DNA from: Streptomyces sp. SJL17-4
GTDB lineage: Bacteria; Actinomycetota; Actinomycetes; Streptomycetales; Streptomycetaceae
Length of the DNA stretch: 64,000 nt
Direction of reading: 5' to 3'
Assembly (NCBI RefSeq): GCF_036826855.1
Contig: NZ_CP104578.1
Coordinates: forward strand, 4,995,501 to 5,059,500
The position numbers and the translations under genes are program-made. The notes beneath the pieces are model-generated. The model saw only the letters and a program-made list of their open reading frames with translations. It was not told the origin of the DNA and searched no databases. How positions within the stretch are numbered: the stretch's first letter is position 1; each line of letters begins with the position of its first letter. Below, piece after piece: positions 8,571-16,681 of the stretch.

Positions 8571-9407
8571 CTAGGCGCGGCGGATGACGATGTCGCCGAC
8601 GCTCGTGCGGCCGCGGACCTCGACCGTCTCCTCGGACTGGCCCGGGCCCTCCGCCGCACCCAGTTCGTTGCGTACGCGGCCGGCCGTGGACCGTACGTCG
8701 AGCCATGCCGCGGTTCCCTCGGCGATGCCCACTTCGAGGCCTCCGGCGGAGGAGTCGAGCGTGATCCGGCCGCGGACGACCTCGCCGAGGCGGATGGCGC
8801 CGCTGGCGGTCTTCGCGGTGACCGAGGACTCCGTACGTCCCACGCTGATGGGCCCGTTGGACGAGTTCACCCGCAGCTCGCCGGTGATCTCGCCGACCGT
8901 CGTCTCGCCGTTGAGGTTCCGGATCGTCGCCGATCCGTCGATCCGGCCGATCCGCACCCGGCCGGAGCCGTGGATCTCGGTCTCGCCGGTCGTGCTGTCG
9001 ACGAGGACGTCGCCGTGCGAGGTCTTCAGCCGTACCGCCGCTGCCTCCTCCAGCTGGATGTCGCCGGCGGCGGTGGTGAGGCGGCAGTCTCCGAACAGGC
9101 CCTCGCCGATCAGCTCGCCGAGGCCCGTCCTGCAGGTCAGTTCCGAGCCGGCGGGCAGCTCGACGGTCACGTCGACCGCGCCGATCTTGCCGAAGAGCGA
9201 GCGCTTCTTGGGGCCCTTGACCAGCAGCTTTCCACCCGTGCAGGTGACGTTGGTCTCCGCGGCGGCCTGGACGTCGAGCTTGTCGCCGGGGTCGCTCGGC
9301 GTCACCTCGACGACGGTGTCGGTGCGCTTGCCCGCGACGATCCGGGCCCGCCCGATCTCGATCTCGATGGTGGCGGAGAGGGGTGCGGGAGTGTCGAACG
9401 TAGGCAT
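8571..9407 (-). CDS. DUF4097-type beta-repeat protein
   Basis: 278 residues, ATG at 9407. The sequence is almost entirely beta-strand repeats of the DUF4097 'putative adhesin' type: alternating short segments such as GDIQLEEAAAVRLKTSHGDVLV, SGRVRIGRIDGSATIRNLNG and SNGPISVGRT, each about 20 residues with GD/GS turns, expected to form a right-handed beta-helix. No signal peptide is visible, so it is probably cytoplasmic despite the family name. These proteins are frequently encoded next to HicB-like regulators and ABC exporters in actinomycetes, as here. The molecular role is unknown. Confidence 0.85.
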   Translation of the reverse strand: MPTFDTPAPLSATIEIEIGRARIVAGKRTDTVVEVTPSDPGDKLDVQAAAETNVTCTGGKLLVKGPKKRSLFGKIGAVDVTVELPAGSELTCRTGLGELIGEGLFGDCRLTTAAGDIQLEEAAAVRLKTSHGDVLVDSTTGETEIHGSGRVRIGRIDGSATIRNLNGETTVGEITGELRVNSSNGPISVGRTESSVTAKTASGAIRLGEVVRGRITLDSSAGGLEVGIAEGTAAWLDVRSTAGRVRNELGAAEGPGQSEETVEVRGRTSVGDIVIRRA

Positions 9408-9530
9408 GGCTGTGCCGTCCTTTGACTGAGGTGAGCTGAGGTGGGGTGAGTGCTGGGGTGACGTGCCTCGTGCGGCGGTGAGGTGTGCGGGGTGCCTGGG
9501 ACGTGCCGCAGGTCCTGGCGGACTACTGGA

Positions 9531-10070
9531 CTAGCGGACCCAGCCGGTGAAGCCCTGGCCGACGGCGGGGCCCACGCCCGTCGTGCCCTTCCGGGTGCGA
9601 CCCGCCGCGCTGCCCGGCTCCAGGGCCGCGGCCACGGCCCGGACCAGCCAGGCGTTGACCGAGAGTCCCTCGCGGCTCGCGGCCTCCTCGACCCGGATCT
9701 TGAGCTGGGCCGGCGGCCGGAAGTTGATACGGGAGGTGGCGCCGCCGTCCTCGCCCTCCACGGGGGCCGCGACCGGCGGCGGCGGGGCCGGCAGCGTGGT
9801 CTCGGCCTCCTCGAAGAGGTCGGCGGTGGGCGGCGCGGTCACCACGAACTCGGGGTTCAGGCCGCGCAGCCGCAGATCGACCGAGCCGGGTGCGAGGTCG
9901 CGGGTGATCTCGTCCATCGCGTCGGACAGGGCGTTGAGCAGGGTCAGCCGGGCGGCCGACTCGAGCTGCCCGGTGAGTCGGTCCGCCAGGGCGCGGGCGT
10001 CGTCGCCGCCCGCCTGGGCGGCCACGCCGAGCTCATGGCGGAGATTGTCCACGTACGGGGTGAGGTCCAT
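9531..10070 (-). CDS. HicB/ribbon-helix-helix family regulator
   Basis: 179 residues, ATG 10070. The N-terminal 75 residues are helical and acidic and the middle is Pro/Ala-rich. Residues 114-150 form a ribbon-helix-helix: the strand RINFRPPAQLKIRVEEAA, then REGLSVNAWLVRAVAAAL. This is the HicB/Arc-type DNA-binding fold. No HicA toxin gene is adjacent, so it is better seen as an orphan transcription regulator than as an antitoxin. Immediately upstream (10081-10169) is a dense array of TGGCGCCA-like half-sites, the arrangement expected for an autoregulating RHH protein. The same motif precedes the ABC exporter 5 kb away. It likely heads an operon with the DUF4097 gene (123-base gap). Confidence 0.8.
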   Translation of the reverse strand: MDLTPYVDNLRHELGVAAQAGGDDARALADRLTGQLESAARLTLLNALSDAMDEITRDLAPGSVDLRLRGLNPEFVVTAPPTADLFEEAETTLPAPPPPVAAPVEGEDGGATSRINFRPPAQLKIRVEEAASREGLSVNAWLVRAVAAALEPGSAAGRTRKGTTGVGPAVGQGFTGWVR

Positions 10071-10080
10071 GACGCAATAG

Positions 10081-10169
10081 TGGCACCATCATGGCGCCAT
10101 TGCAAGTCATCTGGCGCCATGTTGCGCCACGGTGTGCCAGAGTGTTGCCGGGTTGGCGCCACGGCGCCA
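10081..10169. promoter_or_regulatory. TGGCGCCA operator array before the RHH regulator
   Basis: Six copies or near copies of the palindrome TGGCGCCA: 10081-10088 (TGGCACCA), 10092-10099, 10112-10119, 10122-10129 (TTGCGCCA), 10154-10161 and 10162-10169 (CGGCGCCA). Several are spaced by 10-11 or 20 bases, so they would sit on one face of the helix. They start 11 bases from the ATG of the minus-strand regulator, a good position for autorepression. Confidence 0.65.
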
Positions 10170-10232
10170 CGGGGGCGCGGGGCACGGGGGCACGGGGGCG
10201 CGGGGCACGGGGGCACGGGGGCGCGGGGCACG
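10170..10232. repeat. 23-bp G-rich tandem repeat
   Basis: About 2.7 copies of a 23-bp unit built from GGGGGCGCGGGGCACGGG words, lying between the operator array and the promoter of the ligase gene. G runs on one strand could form quadruplexes; no coding role is evident. Confidence 0.6.
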
Positions 10233-10235
10233 GGG

Positions 10236-10264
10236 TTGACCCGGTTCGGGGGTGCGCATAGCGT
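10236..10264 (+). promoter_or_regulatory. Housekeeping-type promoter of the acyl-CoA ligase gene
   Basis: TTGACC (10236-10241) and TAGCGT (10259-10264) are separated by 17 bases, a good match to the HrdB-type consensus TTGACN-N17-TANNNT. The GTG start of the ligase is 43 bases downstream. Confidence 0.65.
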
Positions 10265-10306
10265 CGCCGCGCCGGGACGGCCGGCGGATGCTCAGGGGGT
10301 TGCGCG

Positions 10307-12004
10307 GTGGCGGTGGCAGAGGGATACGAGCGGCTCACCGCGAACGGGGCGCCGTTCGCCGTCGAGAGCGGGGTGTACGCCTCCGGACCCCGCACGCTGA
10401 GGGAGTTCGTCGAGGTCGTCTGGGGCTACGGCGACCGGGTGTTCCTCGTGTCCGATGACGGGCGGACGACCTACCGCGAGTTCTTCGACGCCGCCTGCGG
10501 GCTCGCCCGGCGGCTCGTCGGGGAGTACGGGCTGCGGCCGGGCGACCGGGCCGTAATCGCCATGCGGAACCATCCCGAGTGGCAGGTCGCCTTCTGGGCC
10601 GCCCAGCTCGCCGGGCTCGTCGCCGTACCGCTCAACGCCTGGTGGACCGAGGACGAGTTCACGTACGCCCTCGACGACTGCGCTCCCGCGGTGCTGCTCG
10701 TCGACGGGGAGCGGGTCGGGCGGGTGCGGGAGTGGGCCGTCCGTAACCGCGTGCCCGGGATCGTCTTCCACGGGGAGAAGGGGGAGGGCGAGGCGTACGG
10801 GGCGTACAGGGAGGGCGAGGCGTACGGGGAGGGCGAAGCTGCTCCCGGCGACGCGGCCGGCTTCGTGCCGTACGTCCCCGACACCGATCCCCACCTCGGG
10901 CCGCCCCTCGTCGACGTCCTGCCCGAGCACGACGCCACCATCATCTACACGTCCGGCACCACCGGGCGCCCCAAGGGCGCCGTCGCCACCCATCTCGCGC
11001 AGGCCGGGGCCGCCATGAACCCGCGGTTCTTCGCCGCCGCCGCGGCCCTCGCGCGCGGGGACGTGCCCGGGGTGGGGCCCGTGCCCGTGTCGCTGACCAC
11101 GTTCCCCTTCTTCCACGTGGCCGCGTTCACCTCCTTCTACGGGGTGATGGCGGCCGGCGGCACCCTGGTCATGATGCGGAAGTGGGATGCCGGCCGGGCC
11201 CTCGAACTGATCCGGGAGCACCGCGTCACCCACTACGCGGGCGTTCCCACCACCGCCCTCCAGCTGCTCGACCTCGCCCGCGCCACCGGCGACCCGCTCG
11301 AAAGCCTCACCCTGCTCAGCACCGGCGGCGCCGCCGCCCCGCCCGGCATCGTCGGCGGGATCACCGCCGGGTACGGGGAGCGCGTCGAGCCCCGCAACGG
11401 CTACGGACTCACCGAGACCAGCGGCGGCGTCCTGTCGAACGTCGGCGCCGAGTACCGCGCGCATCCCGGCAGCGTCGGCCGCCCCACACCCGTCACCGAG
11501 GTGCGGATCGACCGGCCCGACGCCGAGGGCGTCGGCGAACTGTGGCTGCGCGGGCAGTCCCTCGTCCGCGGCTACTGGGGCAACGAGGAGGCGACCCGCG
11601 CCGCGTTCACCGAGGACGGGTGGTTCCGGACCGGGGACCTCGCGCGTGTGGACGCGGACGGGCGGGTCAGCATCGTCGACCGGCTCACCGACATGGTCGT
11701 CCGCGGCGGCGAGAACGTGTACTGCGTCGAGGTCGAGGCCGTGCTGCAGCAGCACCCGGACGTCGTCGACGCCGCCGTTCTCGGCGTACCGCACCCGCTC
11801 CTGGGCGAGGAGGTCGCGGCCGTCGTCCGGCTGCGGCCGGGCGCCGCCGTCGGCGCCGACGAGCTGCGCACGCACGTGGGCGCGCGGCTCGCCGCCTTCA
11901 AGGTGCCCGCCCACGTTCTCGTACGCGAGGAGGAGCTGCCCCGGAACCCGACCGGGAAGCTCCTCAAGCGGGAGTTGCGGGGCGCCCTGACCGGCGACGG
12001 CTGA
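10307..12004 (+). CDS. AMP-binding acyl-CoA ligase/synthetase
   Basis: 565 residues from GTG 10307, with AGGGGG about 9 bases upstream. It has all core motifs of the ANL adenylating superfamily: A3 TIIYTSGTTGRPKGAV (about residues 210-225), A5 NGYGLTETSG, A7 DGWFRTGDLARVDADGR, A8 DMVVRGGENVYCVEVE and the A10 lysine in PRNPTGKLLKREL. This fits a fatty- or aromatic-acid CoA ligase that makes acyl-AMP and then acyl-CoA. Residues 158-180 are an odd Gly/Glu repeat (GEKGEGEAYGAYREGEAYGEGE). It is a stand-alone gene, convergent with the metalloprotease gene. The substrate cannot be assigned. Confidence 0.88.
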   Translation: MAVAEGYERLTANGAPFAVESGVYASGPRTLREFVEVVWGYGDRVFLVSDDGRTTYREFFDAACGLARRLVGEYGLRPGDRAVIAMRNHPEWQVAFWAAQLAGLVAVPLNAWWTEDEFTYALDDCAPAVLLVDGERVGRVREWAVRNRVPGIVFHGEKGEGEAYGAYREGEAYGEGEAAPGDAAGFVPYVPDTDPHLGPPLVDVLPEHDATIIYTSGTTGRPKGAVATHLAQAGAAMNPRFFAAAAALARGDVPGVGPVPVSLTTFPFFHVAAFTSFYGVMAAGGTLVMMRKWDAGRALELIREHRVTHYAGVPTTALQLLDLARATGDPLESLTLLSTGGAAAPPGIVGGITAGYGERVEPRNGYGLTETSGGVLSNVGAEYRAHPGSVGRPTPVTEVRIDRPDAEGVGELWLRGQSLVRGYWGNEEATRAAFTEDGWFRTGDLARVDADGRVSIVDRLTDMVVRGGENVYCVEVEAVLQQHPDVVDAAVLGVPHPLLGEEVAAVVRLRPGAAVGADELRTHVGARLAAFKVPAHVLVREEELPRNPTGKLLKRELRGALTGDG

Positions 12005-12026
12005 TCCGCCCGAATCGAGGCGGCGT

Positions 12027-12187
12027 GATTCGCTCCGACGCGGGGCGGCCCGCCTCGACTCCGTGTGATCCGCTCCGCCTGGGGATCGGCTCGCCTTGAC
12101 TCCGTGTGATTCGCTCCGACGCGGGGCGGCCCGCCTCGACTCCGTGCGATCCGCTCCGACGGGGATCGGCCCGCCTCAACTCCGTGT
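12027..12187. repeat. 40-41 bp tandem repeat spanning the protease stop codon
   Basis: Four units: 12027-12066, 12067-12107, 12108-12147 and 12148-12187, each starting GAT(T/C)CGCTCCG and ending GACTCCGTG(T/C) or a close variant. The last unit contains the stop codon (12176-12178) and final codons of the minus-strand protease, so the array looks like reiterated copies of that gene's 3' end. It fills the gap between two convergent genes. Confidence 0.8.
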
Positions 12188-13447
12188 GATCCGCACCCGG
12201 TACGTACCGCTCGCGTCCTCGTCCAGCACGCTGATCCGTATGCCGTTGGCCCGGTCCGTGAACGTTTCGCCGGGCCGGTACGGTGCGTCCGACAGCTCCG
12301 CGTGGACGTTGGCGCGCCGTGTGCAGCCGCCGCTCGCGTGCTCGCTGTCGGAGACGGTCACCGGGCCGTGGCCGGTGTCCACGTCGGACTCCACCCGGTA
12401 GACCAGGACGCCGTGTTCGCAGACCGCCTCGTCGTTGCCCTCCTTGCTGCGGACCTCCAGCGCGTACCCCGACGTCTCGGAGAGCGGGACGACCGCGAGC
12501 TTGGGGCCGCCGGCGACCGCCAGCGGGGTGAGCGTGTAGTCGCTGCTGCCGGTGCCGGACGCGCAGCCGATCTGGTCGTTGTCGAGCCAGCCCAGCTTCC
12601 ACTTGTGCCAGCCGAGCAGGTCGTTGTTGGCCCCCCAGTCCTCGGACATGATGTCCCAGTGCCCGACGCTCCCGCCGCCGTCCGAGGTGTACAGGTCGGG
12701 CAGGCCGAAGACGTGCCCGTTCTCGTGCGGCAGGACCCGGTAGCCGGTCTCCGCGAAGCTGCCGGAGCCGTCGTCCTGGCGGCTGTAGACGAAGGACGTG
12801 TTGGCGAGCGGCACGCCGTCCGCGTAGGGGGCGTCGTCGTTTCCGGAGAAGGTCACGGACAGGACGGTGTCGAGGGCGGAGGGCCCGGCGTTCGGCGTGA
12901 CCAGGATGTTGACCAGGTCGTACGCGCTGAAGTCCACTTTCGCGTCGGCCGTCTTGACGATGTCCTCGACGAGGGAGCGGTAGCCCGGTTCGTACGGTGA
13001 GCCGCGCTCGATCCCGTACGCCGAGAAGGCCTTCGGCATGCGCAGCCAGTCGGGTATCGGGGCCTCGGCCTGGTAGCGAAGACGCCCGTACGAGCTGACG
13101 CGGAACCACTCGGCGGTCTGCGGGAAGAACTCGCGGAAGCGGCCCATCGCGGTGCCGTCCCCGGCCGCGTCGGGGAAGTCGATCATCAGGTTCAGGGCCC
13201 TGACCCGGCCCGTGGAGCGCACGTACCCCGGGGCCGTGGGGAGCCCCTCCGACATCTGCACGCCCAGCGTGGTGGCGATGCGGCAGGGCCCCAGCTGCGC
13301 GCCGTCCGGCGCGGCGGCCACGGGGCCCGCCGAGGCCGGGGCGGGCCCGGGGAGGGTGGTGCTCGCGGAGGCGAGCAGCGTGAGGGAGAGTGCCGTGGTC
13401 GCGGCCAGGGCGACGGGTCTGCGTATCCGTCGTCGGGGGTGCTGCAT
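12176..13447 (-). CDS. Secreted M6-family metalloprotease
   Basis: 423 residues from ATG 13447 (MQHPRRRIRRPVALA), with GGAGAGG upstream; the longer reading to 13483 lacks a good site. A Sec/Tat-like signal peptide covers about residues 1-40 (basic RRRIRRP, hydrophobic core, ASA cleavage area). The M6/immune-inhibitor-A type catalytic region shows HENGHVFGLPD, giving the HExxH zinc site at 241-245 and a downstream Asp, followed by the family's WDIMSEDWGA segment (Met-turn). The C-terminal 100 residues look beta-rich. It is probably an extracellular endopeptidase. A possible Crp-type site lies in its upstream region. Confidence 0.88.
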   Translation of the reverse strand: MQHPRRRIRRPVALAATTALSLTLLASASTTLPGPAPASAGPVAAAPDGAQLGPCRIATTLGVQMSEGLPTAPGYVRSTGRVRALNLMIDFPDAAGDGTAMGRFREFFPQTAEWFRVSSYGRLRYQAEAPIPDWLRMPKAFSAYGIERGSPYEPGYRSLVEDIVKTADAKVDFSAYDLVNILVTPNAGPSALDTVLSVTFSGNDDAPYADGVPLANTSFVYSRQDDGSGSFAETGYRVLPHENGHVFGLPDLYTSDGGGSVGHWDIMSEDWGANNDLLGWHKWKLGWLDNDQIGCASGTGSSDYTLTPLAVAGGPKLAVVPLSETSGYALEVRSKEGNDEAVCEHGVLVYRVESDVDTGHGPVTVSDSEHASGGCTRRANVHAELSDAPYRPGETFTDRANGIRISVLDEDASGTYRVRITRS

Positions 13448-13581
13448 ACGGTCGCCTCTCCGGTGGGGGCAGGTCAGCGGCACGGCCCCTTCCGGTACTC
13501 GCGGGGCCGCGCTGTGCGATCACTCTGTGACGGCTGCTTCCGGCGCGCGCGCCGGGTGGCCCGATCGTGGGACGAGATGAA

Positions 13582-13597
13582 TGTGACCCAGGTCACG
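13582..13597. promoter_or_regulatory. Crp-type binding site candidate
   Basis: TGTGA-N6-TCACG, with GTGACC/GGTCAC arms (13583-13588/13591-13596). It also fits a GTG-N6-GNCAC pattern reported for Streptomyces Crp. It lies between the divergent protease and TetR genes, 135 bases from the protease start. Confidence 0.45.
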
Positions 13598-13615
13598 TCC
13601 GGGCCGGGAAATAAC

Positions 13616-13632
13616 CGGGGACCTGGTCCCCG
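13616..13632. promoter_or_regulatory. Palindromic operator candidate for the TetR gene
   Basis: CGGGGACC (13616-13623) and GGTCCCCG (13625-13632) form a perfect 8-bp inverted repeat around one base, 79 bases before the TetR start. The size and symmetry suit a TetR operator. Confidence 0.45.
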
Positions 13633-13710
13633 TTTATGACTGTGTTCAGCGAAGTGGGGAGTCCTTCCCCGGATGAATCAGTCCATGGATGACCGTGAGG
13701 AGGTCGTGGC

Positions 13711-14373
13711 GTGACCAGCACCCCCGCCACCGCGCCCGCCCGCCGCGTACCCCGCCCCCGGGCGGACGCCCTGCGCAACCGCGAGCGGATCGTGACGGCG
13801 GCCCGCGAGATGTTCGTCGAGTTCGGGTCCCAGGTGCCCTACGACGAGATCGCGCGCCGGGCCGGCGTCGGGAACGCCACGCTCTACCGGAACTTCCCCG
13901 AGCGCACCGACCTCGTCCACGAGGTCGTCCTCTCGCTGATGGCCCGCGTCACCGAAGTCGCCGAACGGGCCGCCGAGGAGGAGAGCGACACCTTCGCCGC
14001 CCTCCGCCGGTTCACCCTCGGCGCCGCCGACGAGCGCGTCGGCGCCCTGTGCCCGATGCTCGACGGCGCCTTCGACAAGGACCACCCCGACCTGATCGCC
14101 GAGCGCGAGCGCCTGGAGGAGGCCGTCGAGGGCCTCGTCCAGCGGGCCCAGCGGGCCGGCCGGCTGCGCACCGACGTCGGCGTCGGTGACCTGATGGTGG
14201 CGCTCTCCCAGCTGACCCGCCCGCTGCCCGGATCGGGCTGCGCGGCCTTCGACCAGTTCGTCCGCCGTCATCTGCTGCTGTTCCTCGACGGCCTGGAGGC
14301 GCCCGCGCGCTCCGAGCTGCCGGGGAAGGCCGCGACCCTGGAGGACCTGAGACGCGACTCCTGCTCGTCGTGA
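13711..14373 (+). CDS. TetR-family transcriptional regulator
   Basis: 220 residues from GTG 13711 behind GAGGAGG. The N-terminal TetR helix-turn-helix spans about residues 22-68 (NRERIVTAAREMF, then VPYDEIARRAGVGNATLYRNF). The rest is a helical ligand-binding domain with GALCPMLDGAF and a Cys-rich end (SCSS). The next gene in the same direction, a DHA2 drug exporter, is the obvious target. A palindrome upstream (13616-13632) could be its operator. Confidence 0.9.
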   Translation: MTSTPATAPARRVPRPRADALRNRERIVTAAREMFVEFGSQVPYDEIARRAGVGNATLYRNFPERTDLVHEVVLSLMARVTEVAERAAEEESDTFAALRRFTLGAADERVGALCPMLDGAFDKDHPDLIAERERLEEAVEGLVQRAQRAGRLRTDVGVGDLMVALSQLTRPLPGSGCAAFDQFVRRHLLLFLDGLEAPARSELPGKAATLEDLRRDSCSS

Positions 14374-14489
14374 GTGTCCGTCCCCAGGGATCTCGACTTA
14401 CGTAACCCGCACCCCTCCCGTACGTCTGCTCAACCCGCACTCCCTTTACGTCCTTTTTCACCAGTACGCGCCAAGAGGTGGCTACCCCC

Positions 14490-16019
14490 ATGCCGAAAGT
14501 CCCCGACAACACCGTGACCCACCCCGACCCGGGCCGCTGGAAAGCGCTCGTCTTCATCGCGCTCGCGCAGCTGATGGTCGTGCTCGACGCGACGATCGTG
14601 AACATCGCGCTGCCCTCCGCCCAGCAGGACCTGGGGATATCGGACGGCAACCGGCAGTGGGTCATCACCGCCTACGCCCTCGCCTTCGGCGGTCTGCTCC
14701 TCTTCGGCGGCCGCATCGCCGACCTGTGGGGCCGTAAGCGCACCTTCGTCGTCGGCCTGATCGGCTTCGCCCTCGCGTCCGCCCTCGGCGGGGCCGCGAC
14801 CGGCGAGGCCATGATGCTCGGTGCCCGCGCACTCCAGGGCGCCTTCGGTGCGCTCCTCGCGCCCGCCGCGCTCTCGCTGCTCGCCGTGACCTTCACCGAC
14901 GCCAAGGAGCGCGCGAAGGCCTTCGGCATCTACGGCGCGATCGCCGGTGGTGGCGGCGCCGTGGGCCTGATCCTCGGCGGTGTCCTCACCGAGTACCTGA
15001 ACTGGCGCTGGACCTTCTTCGTCAACATCCCGTTCGCGATCGTCGCCGCCGTCGGCGCGTACCTCGTCATCCGTGAGCCCGCGGGCAGCCGCAACCGCTC
15101 CACGCTCGACATCCCCGGCGTGATCCTGTCCACCCTGGGTCTGGTCGCGCTCGTGTACGGCTTCACCCGCGCCGAGTCCGAGGGCTGGAGCGACGCCGGC
15201 ACGATCAGCATGTTCGTCGGCTCCGCCGTGCTCCTCGCCGGCTTCGTGTTCACCGAGGCGAAGGTGAAGTCCCCGCTGCTGCCGCTGCGCGTCCTGACCG
15301 ACCGCAACCGCGGCGGTGTCTACCTCTCGCTGGGTCTCGCCGTCATCTCGATGTTCGGCCTCTTCCTCTTCCTGACCTACTACCTGCAGGTCGTGAAGGG
15401 CTACTCGCCGGTCATGACGGGCTTCGCGTTCCTCCCGATGATCGCGGGCATGATCATCGGCTCGACGCAGATCGGTACGCGGCTCATGACCCGCGTCCCG
15501 CCGCGGCTGCTCATGGCCCCCGGCTTCCTGACCGCCGGTGTCGGCATGCTGCTGCTCACCCAGCTGGAGGTCGGCACCTCGTACGCCGGTCTGATCCTGC
15601 CCGCGCAGCTGCTGCTCGGTCTGGGCATGGGTACGGCGTTCATGCCGGCCATGTCGCTCGCCACGCACGGTGTGGACCCGCGGGACGCCGGTGTGGCCTC
15701 CGCGATGGTCAACACCTCGCAGCAGGTCGGCGGCGCCATCGGTACGGCCCTGCTGAACACGATCGCCGCCTCGGCGACCACCGCGTACCTCACGGACAAC
15801 GCGGCGGGTGCGACCACTCCGGCCGCCCAGAAGCTGCTCCAGCTCCAGGGCATGGTCGAGGGCTACACCGCGGCCATCTGGTGGGCCGTCGGCATTCTGG
15901 TCGCCTCGGCCGTGATCGCCTTCGTCCTGATCAACACCGGGAAGCCGGACACCGGGGTCGTCGCCGGGTCCGGTGAGGGCGCGGAGGACGAGGTGAAGGT
16001 GCCGGTCATCGCGCACTGA
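14490..16019 (+). CDS. DHA2-family (14-helix) MFS drug exporter
   Basis: 509 residues from ATG 14490, with AAGAGGTGG 8 bases upstream; GTG 14478 is possible but would use up that site. Membrane segments start at about residue 19 (ALVFIALAQLMVVLDATIVNIAL). The DHA2 motifs are present: the D-A-T-I-V-N signature in helix 1, GGRIADLWGRKR in loop 2-3 (motif A), and GGGGAVGLILGG in helix 5 (motif C, typical of antiporters). There are about 14 hydrophobic stretches. It is expected to pump drugs or toxic metabolites out using protons. It lies 116 bases behind the TetR gene and ends at a bidirectional hairpin. Confidence 0.92.
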   Translation: MPKVPDNTVTHPDPGRWKALVFIALAQLMVVLDATIVNIALPSAQQDLGISDGNRQWVITAYALAFGGLLLFGGRIADLWGRKRTFVVGLIGFALASALGGAATGEAMMLGARALQGAFGALLAPAALSLLAVTFTDAKERAKAFGIYGAIAGGGGAVGLILGGVLTEYLNWRWTFFVNIPFAIVAAVGAYLVIREPAGSRNRSTLDIPGVILSTLGLVALVYGFTRAESEGWSDAGTISMFVGSAVLLAGFVFTEAKVKSPLLPLRVLTDRNRGGVYLSLGLAVISMFGLFLFLTYYLQVVKGYSPVMTGFAFLPMIAGMIIGSTQIGTRLMTRVPPRLLMAPGFLTAGVGMLLLTQLEVGTSYAGLILPAQLLLGLGMGTAFMPAMSLATHGVDPRDAGVASAMVNTSQQVGGAIGTALLNTIAASATTAYLTDNAAGATTPAAQKLLQLQGMVEGYTAAIWWAVGILVASAVIAFVLINTGKPDTGVVAGSGEGAEDEVKVPVIAH

Positions 16020-16049
16020 TCCATTCCGGTGATCCATTCCGTCCGGTTC

Positions 16050-16090
16050 GGACCTGCCCTGGTTCCGCTCAGCGGAGCCAGGGCAGGTCC
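16050..16090. terminator. Convergent hairpin overlapping the MarR stop codon
   Basis: GGACCTGCCCTGG (16050-16062) and CCAGGGCAGGTCC (16078-16090) form a perfect 13-bp stem. The MarR stop (16069-16071) sits in the loop and its last codons form one arm, so one structure can end both the exporter and MarR transcripts. Confidence 0.75.
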
Positions 16091-16557
16091 GCGTCCGCGT
16101 CCGTGGGTTCGAGGCCCTCGGCCATGACGCGCATGATCGCGCCGAGCTGTTCCACCTGATCGGGGGAGAGCCGGTCGAAGAGGGCCTGGCGGACGGCCGC
16201 CACATGGTCGGGGGCGTTCTGCCGGAGGACCTCCATGCCCTCGTCCGTGAGCCGGGCGAACTGGCCCCGCTTGTCGGACGGGCAGTTCTCGCGTCGTACC
16301 CAGCCGTTCTTCTCCAGGCGGGCGATGGCGTGGGAGAGGCGGGAGCGGGTGATCTTGGCGCTCCTGGCCAGCTCGGTCATCCGCAGCCGCCGGCGCGGGG
16401 CCTGGGAGAGCTGGACGAGGAGCCCGTAGTAGATGTGCGGCATCCCGGCGTCGCGCTGCAGCTGGCGGTCGAGGTGGTCCTCGAGGAGCGTGGTGGCGTG
16501 CAGGTACGCGCGCCAGACGTGCTGCTCCTCGTCGGTGAGCCAGCGGGGTTCGGTCAT
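16069..16557 (-). CDS. MarR-family transcriptional regulator
   Basis: 162 residues from ATG 16557 (MTEPRWLTDEE), with GGGAG directly upstream; ATG 16566 is less likely because it would place that site inside the gene. The winged helix lies at about 50-105 (LTQLSQAPRRRLRMTELARSAKITRSRLSHAIARLEKNGWVRRENC), followed by the wing RGQFARLTDEG. It is divergent from the dioxygenase gene across about 120 bases containing TTGAA-type sites. Expected role: ligand-released repressor of itself and of that enzyme. Confidence 0.9.
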   Translation of the reverse strand: MTEPRWLTDEEQHVWRAYLHATTLLEDHLDRQLQRDAGMPHIYYGLLVQLSQAPRRRLRMTELARSAKITRSRLSHAIARLEKNGWVRRENCPSDKRGQFARLTDEGMEVLRQNAPDHVAAVRQALFDRLSPDQVEQLGAIMRVMAEGLEPTDADADLPWLR

Positions 16558-16589
16558 GTCTCCCATAGTGCCCGATCGTACGACTCGTT

Positions 16590-16646
16590 CTTGAAAGTTG
16601 AACTACATAGGTCTACGGTGTACGGCAGGACACTTGAATTTTCAAG
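16590..16646. promoter_or_regulatory. MarR operator candidates between divergent genes
   Basis: CTTGAA (16633-16638) and TTCAAG (16641-16646) form a perfect dyad around TT. Two further TTGAA half-sites occur at 16591-16595 and 16598-16602. The dyad is 36 bases before the dioxygenase start and the half-sites 34-45 bases before the MarR start. Confidence 0.55.
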
Positions 16647-16681
16647 AACCTGCCGCGATCGAGAAACCGGAGGTGGTCGCC

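Noticed and set aside
9531..10070. A HicAB toxin-antitoxin pair
   Set aside because: Only the HicB-like RHH part is present; no HicA-sized neighbour with its His-containing motif is seen on either side, so I treat it as a regulator.
10170..10232. A CRISPR array
   Set aside because: The repeats are contiguous, with no unique spacers. The same holds for all other repeat tracts in the window.
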